From Kineothrix sp. MB12-C1 (GTDB lineage Bacteria > Bacillota > Clostridia > Lachnospirales > Lachnospiraceae), in the NCBI RefSeq assembly GCF_030863805.1, contig NZ_CP132957.1, forward strand, positions 2,790,001 through 2,854,000: a DNA stretch of 64,000 bases, in the 5' to 3' direction. Position numbers and translations under genes: made by a program. Positions 25,993-34,632 of this stretch are shown here, piece by piece (positions within the stretch are counted from its first letter, which is position 1; each line of letters begins with the position of its first letter). The notes below the pieces were generated by a model. It was given only the letters and a program-made list of their open reading frames with translations. It had not been told where the DNA came from and did not search any database.

Positions 25993-28056
25993 ATGAAGCG
26001 GTGGATTAAGGAGAAGATAATAGGAATAGAGAATCGGAGATATCATCGGCTTCTTGAGAGAAAGAGCATTTCTTATGATGCCTGGATTCGAAAAAGGGAA
26101 GTTATGCTCGAACAGGAATTAAAGGAGATGGGAGAAGTGTCGAAACTGACATTTCGATGGATTCCCTATGAAGCGGCACAGAGTTATGTGACGATGTATG
26201 AGATGGAAGAGGAAAAATCTGCAGACATCACGGTGTTTCTGGCACAGGATGGGAAAGCTTCTGTCTTATCCGAGGCGGCGATGAGCCGTTTCTTTCTTGC
26301 GAATCCCCATATGTCCCTCGCTTATGGGGATGAAGATGTGATAAGCCCGGATGGTCTTCGTTATACACCGTGGTTAAAGCCGGACTGGTCGCCGGACACC
26401 TTTTTATCTTATTTTTACTTTGGTTCCGTATTTGCTGTTCGTACTTCTATATGGAAGGAATTATTGAAGGAAGAAATTGCTTCTTTTGGAGGGAATTCTG
26501 TAGATAATCCTACTGTATGGATTTATCGTATGTGCTGTCTCCTTGCGAAGAAAGCGGGAGGATTTGAAAGAAGAACACAGGGTGAGTTGAATGGAAATTC
26601 CCCTATCGGACATATCGATGAGATTTTATTTCATTCTTACTCCAATCGAGAGATGAATTTATTATATAATGATGATATTCTTGAAGTGGAAGACTTCACA
26701 GACAGTAGCAATGTTTTCGACCGGAATATTACTTCTGAACGAGAGACACCTCTTGTTTCTGTGATTATTCCTTCCAAAGATAATGAAGAAGTGCTTCGGC
26801 GATGTATCGAATCGATACGAGAAGTGACGGAGCTTCCTTATGAAATTATTGTGGTGGATAACGGCAGTAGGGAAGATACGAAGAATCGTTTGGAGGCCTA
26901 CTTGAAAGGGCTTGCAGTTTCGGGCACGTATATTTATGAGCCGATGGAGTTTCATTTTTCCCGTATGTGCAATCGGGGAGCGCTGGAAGCATCCGGGGAG
27001 GTGCTGCTCTTTCTGAATGATGATGTGGAAGTGCCGCAGCGCGAAGAGGGACTCGGATGGATGGAAGGGCTTTATAATCAGGCTGTGCGGCCTTACGCAG
27101 GAGCGGTGGGAGTGAAGTTATTATATCCGAATACGAAGCGGATACAGCATGGAGGCATTGTGAATCAGCGTCTCGGCCCTGTTCATAAGCTGCAATTCAA
27201 AGATAATGATGCTTGCTATTATTATGGGTGGAACTGTGCGAAAAGAAATGTGATTGCTGTAACGGGTGCTTGTCTTGCGGTGCAACTGGAAAAGTGGAAA
27301 GAAGCAGGCGGATTCCCGGAAGAGCTGCCTGTAGCTTTTAACGATGTGGATTTATGCTTTTCCTTATATGAAAAGGGATATTATAATGTGGTACTGCAAG
27401 AGACCGTGCTGTATCATTGGGAGTCGCTGAGCAGAGGGCAGGATGAGGAAGAGGGCAAGCTGAACCGGCTTCTTACGGAGAAGAGAAAGCTCTATGAACG
27501 GCATCCGGAACTTTATGGAAAAGACCCTTTTTACCATAAGTATTTGGCAGGAGATATGCTAAGTACGGGATTCGAATTAAAGGCAGATTATGAATGGAAG
27601 GAAGACCTCTCTTTCGGAAAGCCCATATCAGTCAGTGGGATTGCGGACCGGGCGAGAGAAGAGCCCTGCGTTATAATCAGCCTGGAATATGCAGGAACGG
27701 TAGAGGAATGGCGTTCCGGACAGGTTCCGAAATGCGAGGATGAATATTATATTCAAGGCTACTCTTTTGTATCGGGATCGAACAATGCTTGTTATGACAA
27801 GAAGATTTTACTTCAGAGCGGCAAGAAGCAGTTTTGTATCATTCCTGAACTGTTACCTCGAAGGGATGTGGAACAGAACCTTCCCGATCAGGAGAATGTG
27901 GGCTTGACGGGATTTGCTGTGCGGCTTCGAAAGGGAGACTTGGAAGATGGAAGATATCGGATCGGGGTGTTAGCACAAGACCGATGTACCGGCCATAAGT
28001 TATTCTGTTGGACGGAAAGATACCTGGAGGTGAAAGGATGCAGGAGGAAAAGTTAA
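25993..28056 (+). CDS. GT2 family glycosyltransferase, multidomain
   Basis: 687 residues. The N-terminal ~230 residues contain LAYGDEDVISPDG, which resembles half of a GT2 fold, but no full donor-binding region. A complete GT-A domain starts at about 253 (VSVIIPSKDNEEVLRRC) with FLNDDVEVP as DxD-type motif, then VTGACLAVQ and FNDVDLCFSLYEKGY. The C-terminal ~130 residues are a beta-rich extension of unknown role. It adds a sugar from a nucleotide donor to the growing glycan on the cytoplasmic side. The start has GAGG 10 nt upstream. It overlaps the next glycosyltransferase by 19 bases, so the two are likely translated together. Confidence 0.88.
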   Translation: MKRWIKEKIIGIENRRYHRLLERKSISYDAWIRKREVMLEQELKEMGEVSKLTFRWIPYEAAQSYVTMYEMEEEKSADITVFLAQDGKASVLSEAAMSRFFLANPHMSLAYGDEDVISPDGLRYTPWLKPDWSPDTFLSYFYFGSVFAVRTSIWKELLKEEIASFGGNSVDNPTVWIYRMCCLLAKKAGGFERRTQGELNGNSPIGHIDEILFHSYSNREMNLLYNDDILEVEDFTDSSNVFDRNITSERETPLVSVIIPSKDNEEVLRRCIESIREVTELPYEIIVVDNGSREDTKNRLEAYLKGLAVSGTYIYEPMEFHFSRMCNRGALEASGEVLLFLNDDVEVPQREEGLGWMEGLYNQAVRPYAGAVGVKLLYPNTKRIQHGGIVNQRLGPVHKLQFKDNDACYYYGWNCAKRNVIAVTGACLAVQLEKWKEAGGFPEELPVAFNDVDLCFSLYEKGYYNVVLQETVLYHWESLSRGQDEEEGKLNRLLTEKRKLYERHPELYGKDPFYHKYLAGDMLSTGFELKADYEWKEDLSFGKPISVSGIADRAREEPCVIISLEYAGTVEEWRSGQVPKCEDEYYIQGYSFVSGSNNACYDKKILLQSGKKQFCIIPELLPRRDVEQNLPDQENVGLTGFAVRLRKGDLEDGRYRIGVLAQDRCTGHKLFCWTERYLEVKGCRRKS

Positions 28057-30074
28057 AAGGCATAGATGAGGCTTCTTATTACAAGGAAGCTTATGAGAGG
28101 GAGCATATCAAATGTGCTGATCTGGCGGGCAGGATTGCGGAACTGGAAGAGAAGAACGACGAGCTCTCCTTTAAAATAAACAGAATTAAGAGCAATCCGA
28201 TTTGGAAGGCAAGTGCTCCTGTTCGCAGGGGAGTCCATTTCCTATTGCGTCTGCGCAGTCGGTTGAAAAACTGTGGAAATCTTAGGGGAATTATAGCCAA
28301 GATTAAATATAAGCAAAGAGAGCGGGAGGCGATGGAAAGCTTCGGAACGGCCAGCTTTCCAGATGAGGCCAGAAGAAAACAAGAGAGGGAAAGTGTCTTT
28401 CCCCGTATGGTGAAGTTCAGTATTTTGGTGCCTCTTTACAATACACCGGTAGAATTTCTGAAGGCGATGCTCGATTCTGTAATAAATCAGACGTATGAGA
28501 ATTGGGAACTCTGCCTTGCGGATGGCTCCGATAGTGAACATGCTTATGTAGGTGAAGTGTGCAAAGAATATATTGAAAGAGACAGAGCCTATGGGAAAGG
28601 GGAATCCCGTATTCTTTATCAGAAGCTGGAGAAGAATGAAAAGATATCGGGGAATACCAACCGCTGCTATGGGATGGCTACGGGAGAGTATATCGGCCTG
28701 TTCGATCATGATGATATATTGCATCCATCAGTGCTTTATGAATATAATAAAGCGGTCAATGAGCAAGATGCTGATTATATTTATTGTGATGAAACGACCT
28801 TTAAAAATAACGATATCAATAAAATGCTCACTATGCATTTTAAGCCGGATTACGCTATCGATAATCTTCGTGCCAATAATTATATCTGTCATTTCAGCGT
28901 ATTTGACAGGAAGCTTTTGGAAGGTACCGAGCTCTTTCGTTCGAAATATGACGGCAGTCAGGATCACGATATGATTCTCAGACTGACCGACCGTGCGAAA
29001 AAAGTGGTACATGTACCTAAATTGATGTATTACTGGCGCTCTCATGCAGGCAGTGTGGCATCCGGTATTGAAGCGAAGCCTTATGCCATCGATGCGGCGA
29101 AAGGGGCAGTGGCAGAACATTTGCGCAAGCACGGATATAAGCATTTCAAGATTACGAGTACGAGGGCTTTTGAGACGATTTTCAAGATTAGTTATCAGAT
29201 TATAGGCAATCCGAAGATTTCTATTATTATTTCTAATAAGGATCATAAGGATGACCTCGATAGATGTATTACTTCCATCCTGGAGAAATCCACTTATGAT
29301 AATTATGAGGTCATTATCGTAGAGAATAACAGCGAAACTGCAGAAATATGGGAATACTATGAAAAGCTCAAAGAAGATGAGAGAATAAAGATAGTGGATG
29401 CCAATGAAAGTAAGGCCACAAAAGGAAGTTTCAATTATTCGGCAGTCAACAATCTGGGAGTGGAGGAGGCATCGGGAGACTATATTCTGCTTTTGAATAA
29501 TGATACGCAGGTCATCACGGTCAATTGGATGGAAGAGCTTCTGATGTATGCGCAAAGAGAAGACGTTGGGGCAGTAGGAGCCAAGCTTTACTATGAGAAT
29601 AAGACGATACAGCATGCAGGTGTTGTTCTGGCTCTTGGCGCTCATCGTACGGCAGGACATAGTCATTATGGGCAGCATAGAGAAAATCTGGGGTATATGG
29701 GAAGGCTTTGCTATGCTCAGGATGTGTCGGCAGTAACAGGGGCTTGCCTTATGGTTTCCAGAGAATTATACGATAAAGTAGGAGGGCTGGATGAGTCTTT
29801 CGCTATTTCTTTAAACGATGTGGATTTCTGCCTCAAACTTCGACAACTGGGATATTTGAATGTATTCACCCCTTTTGCGGAGTTATATCATTTTGAGTCC
29901 ATATCCAGAGGTTTGGATGATAAGGGGGAAAAAGCGAAGAGGTATGAGGAAGAATCGGCAAGGTTCAGGGGGAAGTGGAAAGAGGTGCTCCAAAAGGGCG
30001 ACCCTTATTACAATCCTAATTTTTCTTTAGACAGGAGTGACTTTTCTTTAAAAATTGAAAAAAATATGATATAA
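28038..30074 (+). CDS. Bifunctional GT2 glycosyltransferase (two GT-A domains)
   Basis: 678 residues from the ATG at 28038 (GGAGG 7 nt upstream), inside the end of the previous gene. An N-terminal coiled coil (about 15-60, ending SNPIWKASAPVRR) is followed by GT-A domain 1 (KFSILVPLYNTP, with LFDHDD) and GT-A domain 2 (KISIIISNKDH, with LLNNDTQV and SLNDVDFCLKLRQLGY). The same design is known from rhamnan and capsule synthases that add two residues alternately. It is related to the gene at 32153, which has lost most of domain 2. The C-terminal sequence overlaps the promoter of the phosphoglucomutase gene. Confidence 0.9.
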   Translation: MQEEKLKGIDEASYYKEAYEREHIKCADLAGRIAELEEKNDELSFKINRIKSNPIWKASAPVRRGVHFLLRLRSRLKNCGNLRGIIAKIKYKQREREAMESFGTASFPDEARRKQERESVFPRMVKFSILVPLYNTPVEFLKAMLDSVINQTYENWELCLADGSDSEHAYVGEVCKEYIERDRAYGKGESRILYQKLEKNEKISGNTNRCYGMATGEYIGLFDHDDILHPSVLYEYNKAVNEQDADYIYCDETTFKNNDINKMLTMHFKPDYAIDNLRANNYICHFSVFDRKLLEGTELFRSKYDGSQDHDMILRLTDRAKKVVHVPKLMYYWRSHAGSVASGIEAKPYAIDAAKGAVAEHLRKHGYKHFKITSTRAFETIFKISYQIIGNPKISIIISNKDHKDDLDRCITSILEKSTYDNYEVIIVENNSETAEIWEYYEKLKEDERIKIVDANESKATKGSFNYSAVNNLGVEEASGDYILLLNNDTQVITVNWMEELLMYAQREDVGAVGAKLYYENKTIQHAGVVLALGAHRTAGHSHYGQHRENLGYMGRLCYAQDVSAVTGACLMVSRELYDKVGGLDESFAISLNDVDFCLKLRQLGYLNVFTPFAELYHFESISRGLDDKGEKAKRYEEESARFRGKWKEVLQKGDPYYNPNFSLDRSDFSLKIEKNMI

Positions 30075-30075
30075 T
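30047..30075 (+). promoter_or_regulatory. Promoter for the phosphoglucomutase gene
   Basis: TTTAAA (30047-30052), 17-bp spacer, TATAAT (30070-30075). It lies at the end of the upstream glycosyltransferase gene, 30 bp before the next start, allowing separate expression. Confidence 0.55.
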
Positions 30076-30105
30076 TGTAATAAGAAAAATGGGTACAGGA
30101 GGAGC

Positions 30106-31833
30106 ATGGATATGAGTTACAAGAATGAATTTGACTTTTGGTTGAATGATTCCTATTTTGATGAGGCGACGAAGAAAGAACTTGTGGCAATTAAGGATGA
30201 TGAAAAAGAGATAGAAGACCGTTTCTATAAAGAGTTGGAATTTGGTACCGGCGGTTTGCGCGGAGTAATCGGTGCGGGAACGAATCGTATGAATATCTAT
30301 ACCGTAAGAAAGGCAACACAAGGTCTTGCTAATTATATTATAAAGCAGGGCGGAAAAGACAAAGGAGTAGCAATTGCCTATGACTCCAGAAGAATGTCCC
30401 CTGAATTCGCAGATGAAGCAGCTCTTTGTCTGGCAGCAAATGGCATCAAGGCTTATGTATTCGAATCCTTGCGTCCGACGCCGGAATTATCCTTTGCGCT
30501 TAGAACCCTGGGTTGTATTTCAGGTATTGTTATTACTGCAAGCCATAACCCGCCGGAATATAATGGATATAAAGCTTATTGGGAGGATGGCGCACAGGTA
30601 ACAGCTCCGAAAGATGAAGAGATTATTGCAGAAGTAAAGAATGTTACGAACTACCATGATGTGAAGACCATGGATAAGGAAAAAGCGATAGAGGCTGGTC
30701 TATATCAAGTAATCGGCAAAGAAATTGATGATGCCTATATGGAAGAATTGAAAAAGCAGATCATCCATCCGGAAATCATCAAAGAAGTATCCGATGAAAT
30801 TAAGATTGTGTATTCCCCCTTTAACGGTACGGGAAATCTTCCGGTAAGGCGTATTTTATCGGAGCTAGGATTCAAACATGTCTATGTGGTTCCTGAGCAG
30901 GAAATGCCGGATCCTGATTTTACTACTTTGGATTATCCGAATCCGGAAGATCCAAAGGCATTTGAACTTGCTCTTAAGTTGGCGAAGGAAAAGGACGCAG
31001 ATATCGTATTGGCAACGGATCCGGATGCGGACAGGCTCGGTATTTATGCACTCGATACGAAGAGCGGCGAATATGTTCCTTTTACCGGAAATATGTCGGG
31101 AATGCTCATTGCAGAATATATTTTGAGAGAAAGAAGTGCGACAGGAACGATGCCGGAGGATCCTGCGCTCGTTACGACCATCGTTACTACTAATATGGCG
31201 ATGGCAATTGCTGATGCTTATCAGGTAAAATGTATCGAGGTATTGACAGGATTTAAATACATTGGCGAACAGATTAAATGGTTCGAAGAAAGCGGTTCCA
31301 ATCACTACGTATTCGGCTTGGAAGAAAGCTACGGCTGTCTGGCAGGTACTCATGCCAGAGATAAGGATGCCATAGTTGCTGTTATGTGCCTGTGTGAAAT
31401 GGCTGCATGGTGTAAGAAGCAGGGCAAGACAGTATGGGATCAGATGCTCGATCTCTATGAGAAGTATGGATACTTCAAAGAAACTCAGTATGCGATTACC
31501 TTAAAAGGAATTGAAGGTTCTAAGCAGATTGCCCAGATTATGGATAAGTTAAGAAATAATCCTCCGAAGAACTTTGGTGACCTTCAAGTAGTGGAGGTAA
31601 GGGACTATGCTTCCGGTAAGGTTGTAAATATGCAGACGAAGGCTGAGAAAGAGACAGGACTTCCTAAGTCTAATGTGCTCTATTTCGAGTTGACGAATGA
31701 TTCTTGGTGCTGTGCCCGCCCGTCGGGAACGGAGCCGAAACTTAAGTTCTACATGGGAGTTAAGGGAACTAGCTTAGAGGATGCACAGGCTAAGGTGGAT
31801 AGGCTGACAGAAGATTTAAAAGCTTTGATTTAG
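30106..31833 (+). CDS. Phosphoglucomutase / phosphomannomutase
   Basis: 575 residues, the length of the Bacillus PgcA type. Conserved sites are GTGGLRG, TASHNPPEYNGYK (phospho-serine loop), DPDADRLG (Mg binding), GLEESYG (sugar specificity) and RPSGTEPKLK (phosphate binding). It interconverts glucose-6-phosphate and glucose-1-phosphate and so can feed RfbA. GGAGG lies just before the ATG. Transcription can start from its own promoter, so it may also serve general metabolism. Confidence 0.95.
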   Translation: MDMSYKNEFDFWLNDSYFDEATKKELVAIKDDEKEIEDRFYKELEFGTGGLRGVIGAGTNRMNIYTVRKATQGLANYIIKQGGKDKGVAIAYDSRRMSPEFADEAALCLAANGIKAYVFESLRPTPELSFALRTLGCISGIVITASHNPPEYNGYKAYWEDGAQVTAPKDEEIIAEVKNVTNYHDVKTMDKEKAIEAGLYQVIGKEIDDAYMEELKKQIIHPEIIKEVSDEIKIVYSPFNGTGNLPVRRILSELGFKHVYVVPEQEMPDPDFTTLDYPNPEDPKAFELALKLAKEKDADIVLATDPDADRLGIYALDTKSGEYVPFTGNMSGMLIAEYILRERSATGTMPEDPALVTTIVTTNMAMAIADAYQVKCIEVLTGFKYIGEQIKWFEESGSNHYVFGLEESYGCLAGTHARDKDAIVAVMCLCEMAAWCKKQGKTVWDQMLDLYEKYGYFKETQYAITLKGIEGSKQIAQIMDKLRNNPPKNFGDLQVVEVRDYASGKVVNMQTKAEKETGLPKSNVLYFELTNDSWCCARPSGTEPKLKFYMGVKGTSLEDAQAKVDRLTEDLKALI

Positions 31834-31856
31834 TAAAATCAATATGAATATGAGAC

Positions 31857-31883
31857 GTAACTGAGAGGATACTGACCAGTTAC
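31857..31883 (+). repeat. 27-bp mini-element
   Basis: GTAACTGAGAGGATACTGACCAGTTAC has both ends of the family. No clear target duplication. It lies in the 319-bp gap after the phosphoglucomutase gene. Confidence 0.6.
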
Positions 31884-31891
31884 TACGATAT

Positions 31892-31945
31892 AGGACTGCC
31901 ACAGGAAAGGTTGCGGGAAGGTGAGCGCGCGTCTGTGACAGTCCT
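31892..31945. terminator. Hairpin after the phosphoglucomutase gene
   Basis: AGGACTGCCACAG (31892-31904) pairs with CTGTGACAGTCCT (31933-31945), one mismatch, with a long GC-rich loop. No T-run follows, so the terminator role is uncertain. The sequence from 31946 to 32001 shows nothing else. Confidence 0.45.
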
Positions 31946-32009
31946 GTGCGTTACGTACCAGTTGTAAAGAGAATGGGAACCGTGATGGAAGCTTTATTGT
32001 AAACCCAGG

Positions 32010-32141
32010 GTAACTATTCAGCAGGTCTGCGCATTCACTGCGCGGACCGTAAGAAAACATGGAATAACAAGTGAAAATCCCATCACCGAAGGTGATTTTA
32101 ATGGATTTTCACCCGTAGCGGTGAGGGTAGTGAACAGTTAC
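32010..32141 (+). mobile_element. Family A IS66-type MITE with exact 8-bp duplication
   Basis: 132 bp from GTAACTATTCAGCAGG to GTGAACAGTTAC with both hairpins. AACCCAGG is present at 32002-32009 and 32142-32149. The right duplication is directly followed by AATATGG, so the element sits immediately at the start region of the next gene. Confidence 0.92.
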
Positions 32142-32152
32142 AACCCAGGAAT

Positions 32153-33559
32153 ATGGAAAAGTGTGAGAAAATGAGAAGTGCCATAATAAAAGTAAGCAAT
32201 TTAAAGAAGACCTTTTATTATCTGAAGAAAAATGGAATAAAGAATGCATATTATGCGGTGCTGGAACGGATTGGAAGAGAAAAGGCGGCAGCCTATTCCT
32301 ATCAGGAACCGGAAGCACATGTGCTTCGCACCCAGCGCCGGGAGTCTGAGGAGCTGCCTTATACTTTTAGCATCCTTGTGCCCGCTTATGAGACGAACGC
32401 TTCTTATCTGAGGGAAATGGTGGATTCAGTGCTGGCTCAGACCTATTCTCAGTTCGAGTTGATCATAGCGGATGCCAGTCGGTCCCCGGAGGTGCAGAAG
32501 GTGATAGAAGCCTACAAGGATGAGAGAATTCGCTATACTAGGCTTAAGGAGAATAAAGGGATTTCCGAGAATACCAATGCTGCCCTCGAAATAGCCCGGG
32601 GAGAATACATTGGTCTGCTCGATCATGATGATGTTCTCACGCCGGATGCTCTTTATGAAATGGCGGCAGCCATTGAAGAAGCAAAAAGGGAAGGCAAGGA
32701 AGCATGGATGCTGTATTCTGACGAGGATAAGGGAAATGGAGATTGTACAGTATTCTATGACCCACATGTGAAACCGTCCCTAAATGTTGATTTGTTGTTA
32801 TCCAACAACTATATTTGTCACTTTCTTGTGATGAAGAAGGAACTGATGCAAGACTTGAAGTTTCGTGCGAAGTACGATGGAGCTCAAGATTTCGACCTTG
32901 TGCTGCGCGCCGTAGGAAAGCTTCTTTATGAGAATGGTGAGAACGGTAAGAAGAGGGAATCCATCCGCCATATTCCTAAAGTGCTATACCATTGGCGCTG
33001 CCATACCGGTTCTACCGCAGAGAATCCGGAAAGTAAACGCTATGCCTATGATGCCGGAAAAAGAGCGGTGGAAGATTTCATTGCGAAGCGGGGCTGGAAA
33101 GGGAAGGTAGAACATACCCTCCATCTTGGATTCTATCGAATCAATTACGAAGGCGGTATCTTTGCACAGCGTTCGGATGTAGGAATAATCGGCGGTAAGG
33201 TATTGGACTCCCGTAAAAGAATAGTAGGGGCTATTTACGATAAGAAAGGAAACAATAGTTACGAAGGTCTTCATAAGGAGTATAGCGGTTATATGCATAG
33301 AGCTTCTCTTTCGCAAGAAGCCTATGCCGTGGATATACGCGGTATAAAAGTGCGAAGAGAGCTTCAAGGCCTGTTTGAAGAAATTATGGGTGTCCCATAT
33401 CTTGAAGATCCTGTTACTGGACTTTTTGCATACCAATCATGTGGAAAAGTGTTAGAGCCCAGACAACAAAGTATGAATCTTTGTCAAAAGATGCGGCAAG
33501 TTGGTTATACTATTGTTTTTACCCCGGAAATAACAACAGTATTAAAGGGAAAGGTATGA
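32153..33559 (+). CDS. GT2 family glycosyltransferase with a reduced second domain
   Basis: 468 residues. GT-A domain 1 spans about 65-290 (YTFSILVPAYETN, LLDHDDVLTP, YDGAQDFDLVLR). The C-terminal part (about 325-460) corresponds to the back half of the second domain of the 28038 protein (VGIIGGKVLDS..., LEDPVTGLFAY), but the front half with its donor-binding acidic motif is missing. Probably only one domain is active. The start is uncertain: 32153 has AGGA very close, and an ATG at 32171 has no good site. It overlaps the next gene by ATGA. The MITE upstream may have replaced its original leader. Confidence 0.82.
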   Translation: MEKCEKMRSAIIKVSNLKKTFYYLKKNGIKNAYYAVLERIGREKAAAYSYQEPEAHVLRTQRRESEELPYTFSILVPAYETNASYLREMVDSVLAQTYSQFELIIADASRSPEVQKVIEAYKDERIRYTRLKENKGISENTNAALEIARGEYIGLLDHDDVLTPDALYEMAAAIEEAKREGKEAWMLYSDEDKGNGDCTVFYDPHVKPSLNVDLLLSNNYICHFLVMKKELMQDLKFRAKYDGAQDFDLVLRAVGKLLYENGENGKKRESIRHIPKVLYHWRCHTGSTAENPESKRYAYDAGKRAVEDFIAKRGWKGKVEHTLHLGFYRINYEGGIFAQRSDVGIIGGKVLDSRKRIVGAIYDKKGNNSYEGLHKEYSGYMHRASLSQEAYAVDIRGIKVRRELQGLFEEIMGVPYLEDPVTGLFAYQSCGKVLEPRQQSMNLCQKMRQVGYTIVFTPEITTVLKGKV

Positions 33560-34527
33560 TTATTAGAATGAATGCAACGATTGTGATCCCTAATTATAAT
33601 GGAAAAGCTTATCTCGCCTCTTGTTTGCAATCGATATATGAAGGCACGACGGTTCCGAAAGTCATTGTTGCAGATAACGGTTCCTCCGATGGAAGCCTTG
33701 CTCTTATCGAGGAAAACTATCCTCAGGTACAGATAATAAGATTTCCTGATAACCAGGGATTTTGTACGGCGGTGAATGCGGGAATACGCGCAACAGATAC
33801 AAAGTATGTTATTTTATTGAACAATGATACAAGAGCGGAGGCACATTTCGTGGAAGAGTTGGTGAAATCCATTGAGAAGAAGCCGAATGCTTTTTCCGTC
33901 AGTGCGAAAATGCTCTCCATGAAGGAACCGGATATCATTGATGATGCAGGTGATTTGTACTGTGCTCTCGGTTGGGCGTTCGCCCTGGGAAAAGGAAAAG
34001 TAAAGGAGTACTGTGATAAGGAGAGGGAAATCTTCGCAGCTTGTGGCGGTGCGTCTATTTACCGGAGGTACCTTTTTGAAAGAATCGGTTATTTCGATGA
34101 AAATCATTTCGCTTATCTGGAAGATATGGATATCGGATATCGGGCGAAGATTTTCGGATACCGGAATTATTTTACGCCAAAGGCAATCGTTTATCATGCA
34201 GGCAGCGCGGTAAGCGGTTCCCGATATAATGAATTTAAGGTGAAACTTTCCTCCAGAAACAGCATATATTTAGTTTTTAAAAATATGCCCTTGCTGCAGC
34301 TGCTTGTGAATCTTCCGTTTTTACTTCCCGGATTTCTCATAAAATTCTTATTTTTTGTTAAAAAGGGACTTGGAAAAACTTATTTTCTCGGCTTGTTGCG
34401 AGGTATCGGTTTATCCTTTTCACGAGAAGGAAAACAAAATAAAGTGAAGTTTCAAATGGAAAATATAAATAACTATATGAGAATACAGCTTGAACTATGG
34501 ATAAATATGGCTTTTTTATCTTTATAG
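33556..34527 (+). CDS. GT2 family glycosyltransferase, rhamnosyltransferase-like
   Basis: 323 residues from the ATG at 33556, which overlaps the previous stop (ATGA) and has GGGAAAGG just upstream; the longer frame from 33439 is not needed. TIVIPNYNGKAYLASCL, VADNGSSDGS, LLNNDTRA and YLEDMDIGYR are standard for WbbL-like rhamnosyltransferases. The C-terminus has a hydrophobic stretch (LLVNLPFLLPGFLIKFLFF) that may hold it to the membrane. With rfbBAC close by, rhamnose transfer is plausible but donor specificity cannot be read from sequence. Confidence 0.88.
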   Translation: MIIRMNATIVIPNYNGKAYLASCLQSIYEGTTVPKVIVADNGSSDGSLALIEENYPQVQIIRFPDNQGFCTAVNAGIRATDTKYVILLNNDTRAEAHFVEELVKSIEKKPNAFSVSAKMLSMKEPDIIDDAGDLYCALGWAFALGKGKVKEYCDKEREIFAACGGASIYRRYLFERIGYFDENHFAYLEDMDIGYRAKIFGYRNYFTPKAIVYHAGSAVSGSRYNEFKVKLSSRNSIYLVFKNMPLLQLLVNLPFLLPGFLIKFLFFVKKGLGKTYFLGLLRGIGLSFSREGKQNKVKFQMENINNYMRIQLELWINMAFLSL

Positions 34528-34589
34528 AAAATTAAGTTGTACTTTTGGGGATAATATTGTAAAATATGTAGCAGTATAGGAAACTTGAT

Positions 34590-34618
34590 AGTAATTGCTC
34601 AGTAGGTCTGCGCATTTA
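34590..34618 (+). repeat. Truncated family A left end
   Basis: GTAATTGCTCAGTAGG then TCTGCGCATTTAC, after which the match stops. It lies 15 bp before the sugar-transferase start. Confidence 0.55.
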
Positions 34619-34632
34619 CACTTGGTGAAAGC

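Noticed and set aside
28728-29678. Open frame of 316 codons on the minus strand
   Set aside because: Its Ile/Phe/His-rich sequence is the complement of the two-domain glycosyltransferase gene; no domain is visible.
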